Below, one piece after another: positions 38,223 through 50,685 of a DNA stretch of 64,000 nucleotides (the stretch's first letter is position 1; every line of letters starts with the position of its first letter). The notes under the pieces are model-generated. The model saw only the letters and a program-made list of their open reading frames with translations. It was not told where the DNA came from and searched no databases. The stretch covers positions 2,136,275-2,200,274 of the forward strand of contig OZ014418.1 of the NCBI GenBank assembly GCA_963965975.1, read 5' to 3'. A program made the position numbers and the translations under genes. The stretch is from Xestospongia bergquistia. Taxonomy: Eukaryota > Porifera > Demospongiae > Haplosclerida > Petrosiidae.

Positions 38223-41200
38223 TTAGATTTTCTCTGGGACCTTGACAACAAACATCGGATTAGGTACACCTTTAACACCTTTTATAGTAACATCATATTC
38301 GTTCTAAAACAAAAGACAAAAATTAATGAACTTGTATTGAAAGTAAATGCAAATTTAATTCCCAAATGAGTAAACAAACATTTTATAATAGTCAACAAAG
38401 TACTTACATCAGAAGTAGGTAAACGAGAATGTGCAAAACGCTGATGTCTCTTCTTATAGACAACCTAATTTAAAACAAAGACATCAATTACATTATTACA
38501 ACTACTAAATACACTAACAATGATCAGGACAGACATTAGTCCTATAAGGAGCAACAATATACCACAGACAGAGACATAGACCCAAAACAGTGCCTGTTCC
38601 TCTTCATTATCACTGTCATCATCTCCCTGACAATTGGTTTGAGAGTAGGTGAAGTTGCCTGATGGCTGGAGGGTGGTGTCCTGATAATTAATGACCAATG
38701 TCTTGTTATTATACTGTCAAAGAGAGCAATAAAGTAAGTATTCAAGATGAGATAAAATAGGAGGGGTAAACTTGTATTTTTGACAAATATGTGGATAATA
38801 TTAAAGTTTATAATATCCACATAGCTTCAAAGAGTTGTCACTTACATCTTGCTGCATTTGTACCACAAGTAATGTCACATTAGCACTGTTAGGCAGACTA
38901 CTGTCATCTCCAATAGTTACTGTGATAATAATACTACCACGAGTAACAAGGATGTGAGTAATTTGAGCCTCATGAAGACCAGTTGTACCACTGTACTTAT
39001 TGACCAAGCTATTTTTGATCTCTTGTTTAAAGCTGTCCATATTTTGAGTAATTGTGTCATAATTTCCATTGAATTTCATAGTGATGTTAATACTACAAAA
39101 GAGATATATTGTTTATCAGTCAATCCTATCATATCTATCAATACAGTTACAAATTCTAGACTTACATTCGATGAATAGGAGAATCACAAGAGCTTGATTG
39201 GACACATGTAATCTTACGATTATGACATGTACTGTCACAACAACATCAAAAAATAAATTATACCAAATACACATAACAATCTCTTACCATACTGAGCAGC
39301 CATCATCAACCTGACCTCCATCTACAATAGTCATACCACCAGCAGTACATACCACTACTACAACAGTATAACATCATTTAAATGGTAATACTTGTTGTAA
39401 CTTACAGCATGCCATTTCAGTACAGCCCAACACTCCATCAGAACATGTACTATATATAGGAATGTAGTGATAATTAGAAGTGATTATTGAACATACCAAG
39501 TGTTACAACCATCAGGTGACTGGACACTTGTACCAGATGCAACTGTTTTGTTACCCATAGTACACGAGGCCACTATATAATGTGTCAATATAATATTGTT
39601 ATATGTTGTACTGTAACTTACAACAAGCCATTAGTGTACAAAAAGATGCTCCTTTGGTACATGTACTAAAAAGAAACAAATATTAGAAAGAGTGAGATAG
39701 AAAACATACCAAGTGTTGCAGCCATCAGGTGATGCGAAAGTAGAGCCATCAGCATAGATTTTATCACCAACTTTACATGAGCCTAGAGAGAGAAAGCAGA
39801 CAGAGAACATGTTTAAATCTTAACTTGATCAAACTCACCAGGAGGGCAATAAGGACAACATTGTTGGTTGTCAGTAATAGGCTTGATACCTTCACCACAA
39901 TTAGGCCAATCACATTGAATTCCCTAAAATGGCAATAAAAAAGACAGCACATCAGTGATCAATGTATTGAACAAAATGAAGCAAAAATATATGCAAGTAG
40001 TACTTACAGCGCAGTTGAGTGCTTCACATTCAGGTTGCTGAAACATGACAGGAGAGCTGAGAGGTTTTCCAGTGAGTGTATTAGCGCACCAGCACATCCC
40101 AGTAGAGGCATGACATTGAACAGATGAAAAGTTACCATTATCATCACATTGTGGAATGTAAGCACCGATAAGACCCTAAGGGAAAAAGAAAGTAAGATCT
40201 CAGCAACATTAAATGAAATGACTATCTATTCTGTACAAGACATTAAGCAAATGATTGACGATAAACTTTCCATATCTGATTATCCTTTTTTTCAATGACA
40301 TTATCAATTAATAAGGTACCCACCCTCTTTTAAAGTGCTATCTATCATTATGTAAATACATAACTGTAGATTCTAGGACAGTCAGTTGAAGTCCACATAA
40401 AAATTATTTCATTTGTCTAACTGACCTTGCTCATAGTAGAGTTTCTAATAGCTGAACAAAGTGGTGTTGGTTTGACGGCTTTAACACACATAGAACCACA
40501 CCCAGTTGGACAACATAATTGATCCTCTTGACAAGCTTCATTACTCTTACAACCAAAATCTATTGAACAAAATACGCCGAGTATTGGATCAATAGGTGGA
40601 CATTTCATTGGAGGTTTATAATAAGGGACAGCTGTGGGAGTGACACATGCATGACCACACCCATTGGAGCAACACATCTCTGAGTCTTCACACACATCAT
40701 CAGTGCTACATAGTTCAGAACATACACCCACAGTATCACTGGAAGTGGAAGGACACATCTTAATCTGAGTGAGGTTAGCTTCTATAGACGGTAGTTGTAT
40801 AAGTGCTCCAACCACTATAAGAAAAGAAATATATATGTAATGTGTGTGTGTGTGTGTGTGTGCATCATAATGCTCCTGTCTTTAAGGTGTAGTCATTAAT
40901 AGTTGCACTGTGATATCTCTAAAATAGTTCTACTGTTCTACTGATATATCTGAAGTATACCAATGTTTGAATACATTTATTGTACAAGAATTAACAGATC
41001 ATTGCATTTACAAACACTCGACATATCAACAATATTATAACTACTACAACATCAACCTCAGTGACTTAGTGACATACCAGTATCTCTATACTTAATTCAT
41101 GACTTACCGCATGTTTCCAGACAAGACTGGTAAGTAGTAAATCTGTTATCATTTCCACCACACCCACCATATATGAACTGTACACATTGTTGAGTAGTAG

Positions 41201-44200
41201 AATTGTAATAATAAGATGGAAAATATGCTTTACACATTCCAGCTTGAGATGGTAGAGAACAATATGCTACAATAAAGAGAATAGTAAACACAAGAAATAG
41301 ACCAAGCTAATACTACATCAAAATATCAAATTTAACTAACCAGGAATAGAGAATGAAGTAGGAGTTGTTGATGTAGTACACGTAGGTTGACCTCGAACAG
41401 GCTGTGTAGTAGCTTTACCAGTCTGACTGTCTACACACCAACAATATCCCTCATGACATTGGATCTGAGAGAAGTCTCCACTCTCCTCACACTGTGGAAT
41501 ATAAACTCCCAACAAACCAGAAGACATGTTCTGAGCTTTAGATTTGACAGCAGGACACAGAGGAGTGGGAACAATACCAGTTTTACACACAATACCACAA
41601 CCATTACTACAACATAGCTTTCCTGAACCACAGTCACCATTTCCTTCTGGTAAGCATGGATCTTCAATGAGACAGGATCCTATAATGCTAGAATTGGTCT
41701 CAGGACATTCCATTGGTGGCTCTACATATGGAACTTGATAACCTAAAAATAGATTTACCATTATATTTAATTAATGCAGGAATTCCCTTATAGAGGTAAT
41801 ACCTGAAGTTGGAGCAGAAGATGGCATAGGTAGAGACACAGATGGCACTAAAAGGAACAGATTATTGCAATGTAAATAAATATGTTGACAGATATTAGTT
41901 AGAGGAAAGGAAGATCTGCTTATAAATAGACTTAGTTGTATAAATAATATCGAAATTAAATGCTCAAGGCAAAAATGCTAGGTAAAACATATTGGTTAAA
42001 CTTACAACATGCTCTTTCAGTGCAAAATGAATGTCCATTAGAACAATTTACATTAGCCAATTTACATGTTTATGTGTTAGGTTATTTTGTAACAATTAGT
42101 GAATGATCACACAGAAAATTGTACTTTATTAATTAAGTAAAATATTAATATACTTGTTGGACAAGATGATGGGCTGACGCATGTTCCCTGAGCATTGGTA
42201 ACCATACCAGTAGGACAGAAACAACCTTGAACACATTCTTGGATACATTCGGGAGGATTGTCTTTATTAGCACAGGTCAATGGACAAGGACTACCACAAG
42301 TGCTATAGATCATACCATTGGTACAAGCTAAAATGAATAGAGTATATTTAGAATACAATGTGTGAATATCTATATACTTGGTGTGGTAGAGGTAGGAACA
42401 GATGAAGTTGTTGATGTAGTACAAGTAGGGTGACCTCGAACAGGTTGTGTAGTAGCTTTACCAGTCTGACTGTCTACACACCAACAATATCCCTCATGAC
42501 ATTGGATCTGAGAGAAGTCTCCACTCTCCTCACACTGTGGAATATAAGCTCCCAACAAACCAGAAGACATGTTCTGAGCTTTAGATTTAACAGCAGGACA
42601 CAGAGGAGTGGGAACAATACCAGTTTTACACACAACACCACAACCATTACTACAACATAGCTTTCCAGAATCACAGTCACCAATTCCTTCTGGTAAGCAT
42701 GCATCATCAGTGAGACAGGATCCTATACTGCTAGAATTGGTCTCAGGACATTCCATTGGTGGCTCTACATATGGAGCTTGGTAACCTATAAAAGCAGTTA
42801 TATTTGTCATTCATCTAACTATTTACATTATCATATATAAATAAACTCTTTTACCTGGAGTAGTAGTTGAAGGAGAAGAAGTCACAGGAGCTAAATAACA
42901 AAGTGAGTAGTAATTAATCTACAACTAGTGTGTTGTTATAAATGACTTACGACAAGCCATGAGGGTACAAGCAACTAGGCCATTACTGCAGAAGCTATTA
43001 TTGAGAAATGTTGTTAAATAAAATGTAGTTATTTATTTAATTACATACCAAGTATTACAGCCATCTTGAGCTAGAAAACTTTCACCTTCCTTGTATGTAT
43101 TGTTACCAACTTTACAAGTCTCTGAATAAAATAGGAAGAGAACAATAACTAAATAACATGATACTATTTCTAATTACTTGGAAGAGAGGATGGAGAGGGT
43201 GTGGCTTGACTGGAAGCTACACAAGGAGAGGTCATCATAGATGAGTTATAACTATAGATTCACTTACTACTAGGACAGTCATCAGGTTGAACACACCCAC
43301 CATTGTACTCGGCCATTCCATAAGGACAGAAACAACCAGTGACACACTCTAGGGGACAAAGTCTAGGACCATTGTCTTTATTAGCACAAGTCAATGGACA
43401 GAGAGTGCCACAAGTCTCATAAATCTTTCCATTAGTACAAGTTGGAGCTAAAAATGAGTTAAGATGATGTTCACATCAAGCCTCAATAAACAGCAGAGCT
43501 CAAAATAAACATTACATGTTATTTTGTGATTACATTGAAATCTATTAAGATAACTACTATTGAAAAAAACCAACAAACAGTTATCACTAAACACAAACTG
43601 ACATAAACATCAAATGATAAGCTAATCTAAATGTATAAACATTACATGTAGTACCTGGTGTTGTAGATGGAACTGGTACACTACCTATAAGGGAAGAAAA
43701 GACATAACAGCTGGTCACTGTATATATATTCCCAGTAAATTAGTTTACTTTCTTTGGATCGTCATTATGGTATTGATATTAACTACATACTGTACTCACC
43801 TTGTCCAGCACTATGAATGCTATTCACTAGGAATGCAACTATAATAAAGAGAACACGAGCATAGACGTAACGCTTACAACACAATAATGGTACTTCTACT
43901 TTGACCTTTGATTGCACAATAGTTAAATAACAATATTCATTGTCACAATGGGTGTGGCCATTGAATCATAGCTGTTTACAGTAGACATTCTTATTTAATT
44001 TCAAGGGTTTACAAATCAAATCAATGGTCACCAATAAATAAACAATTCAAATATACAATATGTTGAGTCATTCCATGTTTATATTATCAGTGTTCACTTT
44101 ATCTGACAGTCAAATCTTAGACATGTGATATAATAATAGACATTGATTAATAGCCCCTAAATGATAGTCTTTGTTTTGATAATTCAAGTTTATTGGTACA

Positions 44201-44700
44201 TTGAGACTAGTACTTACAAAGAATGAGATTATTTTGTGGAGATACGGTATTTCATTAAACAAGTACATTACATAACATGTCTGATAAAGTGAATGCTGGT
44301 AATTATAACATGGAATGATAAATATAGGTACCATCTAAAGCATTCACAGTTTAACGTATTACATTTAATTCTCAAGTTTAGGGTTTAATGAATAGCATAA
44401 CTAGCTTATTAAAGTGCAGGATCTGTTATAAGCATCCTAGCCAATGGGTTGAATAAAGCTGTTCAATAATTCTAATTGAAAATCTAACTAACTCTAGCTA
44501 CTATATACAACAAAGTGTATACATTGTGTCATATAAACTACAAACAATGAGTGTATTGATAACTCACCATAGAGAAACAGAAGGATCTAAAGAATAGAGA
44601 AAAGACAAGATATAAAACTTTAGTAATAACAGTCAACCACGTAACAAAACAGATATCATTATCTTAGGCATTTTGCCATAAAAATACTACCTACCTTCAT
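38223..44700 (-). CDS. transmembrane multi-domain protease-inhibitor-like protein (TIL, WAP, thyroglobulin-1, Kunitz, VWC-like)
   Basis: A gene of more than 20 exons, first ATG at 44698-44700, stop at 38223-38225. The first small exons join to a signal peptide, [20 protein letters not shown]. Modules in order: TIL (about 43264-43446); VWC-like pair (43131-42950); WAP plus thyroglobulin-1 with CWCV (42786-42400); TIL (42328-42153); half VWC (42058-42005); second WAP plus thyroglobulin-1 (41744-41340); Kunitz (41272-41108, GMCKA with Lys at the usual P1, and FIYGGCGG); two WAP (40813-40427); thyroglobulin-1 (40178-40013); VWC-like modules with DGCNTC (39925-39300). Then come a SEA-sized extracellular segment (39102-38846), a membrane helix [20 protein letters not shown] and a short basic tail. 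Thr/Ser/Pro linkers occupy tiny exons. It probably inhibits proteases at the cell surface (inference). No named ortholog is recognised. Confidence 0.82.
40840..40862 (+). repeat. (GT)n microsatellite
   Basis: About 11 GT units in an intron of the multi-inhibitor gene. Confidence 0.9.
41340..41744 (-). repeat. WAP-thyroglobulin exon, duplicate B
   Basis: Single exon coding one eight-Cys WAP module and one thyroglobulin-1 module. Nearly identical to 42400-42786: the protein differs at only a dozen or so positions, mostly within the WAP part. Confidence 0.85.
42400..42786 (-). repeat. WAP-thyroglobulin exon, duplicate A
   Basis: Partner of 41340-41744. The thyroglobulin part (from LCPAV to [10 protein letters not shown]) is almost unchanged between the two, pointing to recent duplication or gene conversion. 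Confidence 0.85.
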
Positions 44701-44892
44701 TCTTCTTGACCACTCTAAAAGCCAGAGGATAAGTTATAAGTTTCACTATTCAAGACTATGAGCTAGCGACTTCCTCTATAGTAAATTCATTATATAGCCA
44801 TATATGGTGATTGTGCACGTGAATAAACAATAAACAAGTAATGAATATCATTACCTATTGTCCTTTTTTAATTAAGCTATAGTACTACTATA
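44701..44892. promoter_or_regulatory. bidirectional intergenic region, inhibitor gene / STN1
   Basis: 192 bases separate the two divergent start codons. No TATA-like element stands out. It must hold both leaders. Confidence 0.55.
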
Positions 44893-47100
44893 ATGGATGA
44901 ATTAAAAAAGGAGCTAGTGTTCTATCCCCCTAGATTATGGGGTCTGGATCCATTGTTTGACGTACGATTTAGACTATATGTGTCTGATGTATTAACATTG
45001 CCTCAATATTCTCACTATCAAGGTGATCACAAAATACTGAATAAACCGAATGCATTCGAATTATGTCATAAATAATGCCTGTTAATGTCAGGTAGTCAAT
45101 GTATACATTATAATGCTATATAAACAACTCCATACAAACTTGTATTGGTTTATTATAGTATATATATCAATCAGTAGCTATAAGTCAGAGGCCGTTATAT
45201 CTCATGTAGCCAGCCCCTCCCCCTCCAGGAAGGAATGGGCTGGCTGCATGAGACCATTTTAAATTCTTTTAATTAATTGAAATAGTAGTTAAAGAATTAC
45301 TGGTAATATCAAAATCATCTAACTTAAGAGCAATCTTAATGTAATGCAGGAGTAGGTTGGTCCTAGACTCCTCTGGAAGAATCTATGACTATGATGCCTG
45401 CAGGCTGAAGTAGCTCTCATTCATTACCTTTACTGTATTACCTGTGGATTGACGTTTTATTGTTGTATCATAGAAATGCCTGTAGTATAACATATCAACA
45501 TAGTATTAACTCAAGCAAAAAAATATGCTGGATATGGTGCTCTACTATGAAATATTTATTATTTTATACCATACTATTGTGATCTAACATGTTGATGTAT
45601 ATAATGTGGGATTATTTTTCTTACAGGTGTGTTTTCAATATTAAACCATGTTGTCACTAATGTGTGCATCATGGGAGATGTACGTATGGTAGACAGGAGA
45701 GAGAAGTCTGTGATTTATCATGGTAACATACACATAATGAACACATCAACACAAATCTATTAGTAGTATATATATCTCATGCTTTAGTCTAAGATAAGAC
45801 TTTATTGGAAATGTATTGCTATTTAGCTAACATTAATAGTTCATTGATTATGTAATAAATGAATCAATGTTTGTCCTTATATCATTATAGTTGATGATGG
45901 TACAGGTTGTATCAGATGTAATTGGTGGAGACAGCAAGGTAGTATGATACAGCAAAAAGAATACCATGCTGAGCCTAATGTGGAATCAGGGGATTTAGTG
46001 AGAGTGATTGGAAAGGTGTCTGAATATAATGGAAGAAAAGATATTATAGTCAATTCGATAAGTCAGTTTACATACACATGACATATAGTTTGAATTTTCA
46101 AATTCTGTGAATTATAGTTAATGAGACAAATCCTAATGCTGAGGTGTTTCACTGGTTGGAGGTTAACAACTTGAAAAAGACAGTTTACAATAAACAATTT
46201 GTTCTGCCATCATCATTCATTGACAAGTGAGTCTTTGATAGAGTTTTGAGCTGACAGCAGAGCCACCTCTTTGTTTGTAGACATATTAAGTTATTGAAAC
46301 CAGTCATAAAGGAAAAATTGCTACAGTTTTTACAAGAGCAGACTGACAGGAAAGTAACACCATTTACACTTGAGGAACTACAACAACAAATAAGACAAGA
46401 TAGTAACATTTTGAGTGAGGTATAGATTATTTATGTATGCATGAATATATTTCAAAAAAAGCATTAAGATTTTCAACAATACTTTTATAGGCTTAATATT
46501 TAGTGGTTAACAAATCATTTTTCCATTTGATTTTAGATTAGTTCAAATCTACCACCTACTGTCTGCCCAGACTTAACTTGTGAACTACATGAAGTGATGA
46601 CTAGTTTGGTGTCAGAGGGATACTTTATTTCTTCTCTTGGTAATCATCCTGCTGGAGATCATTATGTGGTAAGATAACTCTGTCCATATTGATTGATTTG
46701 ACTACCATTGGCTATTGTTGTTATTTCCTGTAATTAATGATGATATTATTTGTTGTATATATAGTTTATGTCTGATGATGATCATGTCATTCCTATCATT
46801 CTGGTAATCTTTGAAAGATACAAAGGTACTAAAACACATCTAATATAGACCAGTATCAAATGGTTTTGTATTAAGTTACAAATATTGCTTTTACCCCCCC
46901 CCCCTCTCTCTCCTCCTCCTCTCTCCCTTTCAGATCTTCCAGACCCAAGTTTATCTGTTGAACAGATACTTTTAGAACTAACACATCAGAACAAGCTAGA
47001 AAACTTGCCTAGGAAGAGAATAGAACACGTTCTACAGGTTTTAGTCGAGAGAAATGACATTTATCCTGTTGGAGAGTGCAATTATAGACGGATATTATGA
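44893..47100 (+). CDS. STN1: CST complex subunit STN1
   Basis: Telomere-associated single-strand DNA-binding subunit (with CTC1 and TEN1) that promotes C-strand fill-in by polymerase alpha. Exon 1 (44893-45022) encodes YPPRLWGLDPLFDVRFRLYV, matching the LWGLDP start of animal STN1. Exon 2 begins at 45627 and encodes the first OB-fold strands (NVCIMGDVRMVDRREKSVIY). The next encodes VDDGTGCIRCNWW, the typical OB turn, and RVIGKVSEYNGRKDIIV. Later exons encode a helical linker and two winged-helix-like segments (SLVSEGYFISSLGNHPAG; LVERNDIYPVGECNYRRIL-stop at 47098-47100). Intron phases join without breaks. Most of the gene except exon 1 is repeated at 60932-64000. Confidence 0.88.
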
Positions 47101-47268
47101 TTAAAAGTATCATATTGGACTTCAATTATCCAAACTATAAACTATATTAGTGTCTTATGTTATTGGGTGATTTAGCTAATGACACATATAGATAATATCT
47201 ATACATGTCGTTAGCTAAATAATTGTTGTATACATCTATTAGATATATACAACAATTATCATCATCGC

Positions 47269-47271
47269 CAA

Positions 47272-47321
<50 letters not shown>
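47269..47321 (+). repeat. (ATT)n microsatellite, copy 1
   Basis: About 17 units. The equivalent tract in the duplicate is at 63078-63120 and is shorter. Confidence 0.95.
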
Positions 47322-47322
<1 letters not shown>

Positions 47323-47819
47323 GATTACACTAAGTTTTCTGTCTTATTCTTTCCTACAAACCACACCTCACATTTAGTCAGATTTGTTTCATCACTTGCT
47401 CATGCCAATACTAATTCTATTCTTTAACATATAAATATCACTTAGATAAAGCCTTTCAAGCCTGTATAATTTAACAACTTCTGCAGCTCTACATACTACA
47501 TACTAAGTGTTTTAATATTCCATATAATATTAATGACAGATGATTGCATATGTGACCTCCATGCATGTATCATACTGATGGAGGTTCAAACTTGGCTAAT
47601 ATACATGGAAAATAATGTTCATATTACCTTACAGTACACTTTGAGACTCAAACAATGAGACATTGCCACACCAAACACAGTCTTTGAATTGATGTAACTA
47701 TATATATATATACTAATAAACATGAATGAATACTATTATAAAGGCTGTGAGCACATGGCAGGCTGAGGCCATTGCTATATGACTGTAAAAGTTAAATAGT
47801 TATTTAAACAACCAAATTG

Positions 47820-47969
47820 TAGTTTACATCAGTGGGTTAGAGTTCATATGAATTACTCACTGAATAATTTGTTGGCATGTTATACTAACATTGTAACAAA
47901 GTAAGAAATTATTGAGTGAGTAATTCACATGAACTTTGAATTCAACATCATTCTACTGATGTAAGCTAC
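47820..47969. mobile_element. MITE-like element, family 2, copy d
   Basis: Starts AGTTTACATCAGTGG and ends CTACTGATGTAAGCTAC in inverted orientation. Arms contain ATGAATTACTCAC and GTGAGTAATTCACATGAACT. Carried along in the STN1 duplication. Confidence 0.7.
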
Positions 47970-48658
47970 AAATTAGTTAGCTAAAGTAACATTAATTTTA
48001 CAGTGTATTAAACTGTATTTACAATAGATGAAGCCTGTGTACACCTATATGGGTATGGTTAGAGCTATAGATATTATTGGTGGCAGGAATAAACCAACTT
48101 CATGGTACACAAACATGTCAGCCCATATAGTATATATTGTTTTAGTAGACTAAAGGTACTTTAAGATCAGTATAACAACAGTAAAGATACCTCATTTTGA
48201 CTTTACATACAGAACTGATTCCTTATGGTTGCAATTAGTTAGATACTATATATTATCAACAGCTGCAATACAGACTGATACAACATGTGTCTATGCATGA
48301 ATGTACTGCTAACTAACAGCAAACAGTTTGATGGCATGATTCGTATAAGGGAAGTAGCCATTATACTATTGTCATTAAATGTATTATTAATAAACTATGT
48401 CTACACATTTTACTTAAAGTATAATTGCTTACTCATAAAGTTAAGTGAAGCAATTGCAATTAATCACAAGTTCACTGTAAAAATTAATATGTCATTTTAA
48501 CAACTAATATGTATACAGTGTGACGTAAACACTTATCTCAAAGAATTGAAATTGTTTATAATATTATCATTATTATTATTGTACCATAAATAAAACACAA
48601 TTGAAAAAGTTTTTAAGACACACTTTGTTCTAAGGAAGAAGTTCTTACCTGATAGAGG

Positions 48659-50609
48659 TTACTGGTACTTTCTCTGTGGGTGACTTAAGGAAAAAACCTC
48701 CATAAATGAATACATGTTCTTACATCCCTTTGGGTAACATATATTGTAGATGAAGTATGCAGCTAAAAGACTCAATGGAGGACACTCCTTCACCTCATGA
48801 ACAATGACACAATCAGCAACTAAATAGCATTGACCAGAATCGCCAGTTGCTAAAAGGTAAGGTTGTGGCTGCTGATTTTCCTTTACAATTTCCTCAATAT
48901 CCATGGCCCCCTATGTCAAACATTTCGTTTCACATTAACACTTTTCGTCATACTATACTTTTGTAAAGTAGATAACCTTGCTTGGGTCAGCTTTTGTCCT
49001 GGAATCTGGAAGTAACATTGGCAGGATAACCAAACCTAAAAATGAATCATTACCTATATATGTCAAAATAGCACAATTTTTACAAATTATGAACTGACTA
49101 TCTGGTATGTAATCCAGCAGTTTCTTTAACTGTACAGAATGTTGAGCATCAAGTTTAGCCTGTTGAAGTAACATTGGATAAATAAATCTCTTGCCATGCA
49201 TCTTGAGAATCTTTAAGTGTAATGTTGTTGTCACAAAGCCTCTGCATCTCCATTAACAGCTTCAAATGCCAAAAAACATGTCCATCAGTAGAAAAAAAAT
49301 CTTACCTCTCTTTCCTTTTGTAGGAATGGATACTTTTCAAATAAAGACACTAAATCATAAGGGTTATCAAGGATGTCCTGCCGACGCATGGGAAAGGAAG
49401 AATCCATGAGCTCATCCACAACTTGAAAATTAGCTTTGTTTTTTTTTGAATTCAGCAATAAGAGCCTTGTTGTATCTCATAAAGGCCATTTTGTCTTCAC
49501 CTATGAAACAAAATAATAAAGATCATTAAAATCTTTGACTACCAGATATTGGTAATGGTTTCTTTAAAACAGCAGCTTGCCCAGGAGATTGTGACTTGAC
49601 AGCTACATTAGACATGATGTTGTTACACAACATAATTCACATGATTATACCACTTAAAGTTGAAGGAACTACCATATCATTTGAGGATTCTTGTTTCACA
49701 AGCCGTGGTTTTTTCTCTCTTCTGAATTCCTTGAAACGGTTCATAAGGGATTGAATAATTGCACCCTGAAATGGTAATTGTAATTAAAGTTACATTATAT
49801 ATATATATATTGTGTACATATGGTGATCCCACAGGTGACTTCATATATTCGTACTTGTCACAAATGCTAACACTGACATTTCTATAGTCCTCAGCAGTTG
49901 GATAACGCTTGTAAGCTAGCATAGAAGATGCTACAGCTGAAAAAAATTGACTATGAGTCTCCTTTGTCAACTGCTTAGTTTCCAATGCCACCTCTACATC
50001 ACGACGAAAGTGCTTCGGCAAAGAAAATGTATTTGGCAAAGGTATGGAGTCATTTGCACATTTTTCAACTTTTCTCCTCTTTTTACTGTTGCTACTGTCA
50101 AACAATGATACATCACTTGTGTTAGCATCTAATGATGATCTATCAGTATTATCTTCATCCTCATCTTCTAACAGGGGCAATCTCCTTCTTGGTCTTCCAG
50201 TAAAAGTCTTAGTTTCAGACTTGTGACCTGAGGTACCAGTTGGTGTAGACTTTGGCATACCAGCTTCACTAGACTATAGAAGATATTATGGAACACAAAT
50301 GGCAGAGTGCTGCCATCATATAATTACCTTATCATCCTGTGTTTCAGTTTCAGCTGGAGAATATAGTGTTGATGTAACAACAACCTTCAGTTTTTCTTTA
50401 TTGCCAACCTTTTCATCATCATTCAAATCCACAAATTCGTTCCAGTCATGGTCATATCACTGAAATGTTACATCAACTGCGACGTGCTTTTCAAAAGCAA
50501 ATTCTTTTCTGAGTTCTCTTTTCAAGAGTGGAATATCTCCTTCTTCTGACTCACACGGAAGCTTGATAACTTTGTTACGGTCTAGGAACGAGACAAGTAC
50601 AGACTTCAT
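48659..50609 (-). pseudogene. transposon companion gene (nuclear protein-like), disrupted
   Basis: Starts at ATG 50609 (MKSVLVSFLDRNKVIKLP). After ...EKHVAVDVTFQ a TGA at 50457-50459 interrupts a frame that continues naturally downstream (YDHDWNEFVDLNDDEKVGNK). Later exons encode a Ser/Asp/Glu-rich linker with basic KKRRK near the middle. A conserved-looking part follows, with FSLPKHFRRDVE and ASSMLAYKRYPTAEDYRNVS; the last exons carry YLLATGDSGQCYLVADC and LLAAYFIYNICYPKGCKN, ending at 48659-48661. I recall this plan from multi-copy uncharacterised proteins of fishes, corals and sponges. Function is unknown. The single in-frame stop suggests an inactive copy, unless it is an assembly error. 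Confidence 0.55.
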
Positions 50610-50685
50610 AATAGTAGCACGAGGGTTGATGTGAAGACTGAAGAAGTGTGACAAAAAAGTGGAGACTGGGCTCTAATAAAAATAA
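50610..50685. promoter_or_regulatory. bidirectional promoter region of the transposon-like element
   Basis: 76 bases between the two divergent start codons of the element. It must serve both genes if they are transcribed. Confidence 0.4.

Larger units (their letters stand above)
45123..48195 (+). repeat. 3.1 kb segmental duplication, copy 1
   Basis: Begins inside STN1 intron 1 (AACAACTCCATACAAACTTG) and runs past the gene, through the (TTA)n tract and a family 2 MITE. Near identical to 60932-64000, with scattered substitutions and small indels. Confidence 0.95.
47101..48472. other. STN1 3' flank, non-coding
   Basis: Contains a hairpin of ACACATATAGATAATATCTATA type, the (TTA)n tract at 47269-47321 and a family 2 MITE at 47820-47969. 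The rest shows no gene. Confidence 0.55.

Noticed and set aside
41387-42660. Plus-strand frames of 76 residues occurring twice
   Set aside because: They are antisense shadows of the duplicated WAP-thyroglobulin exons.
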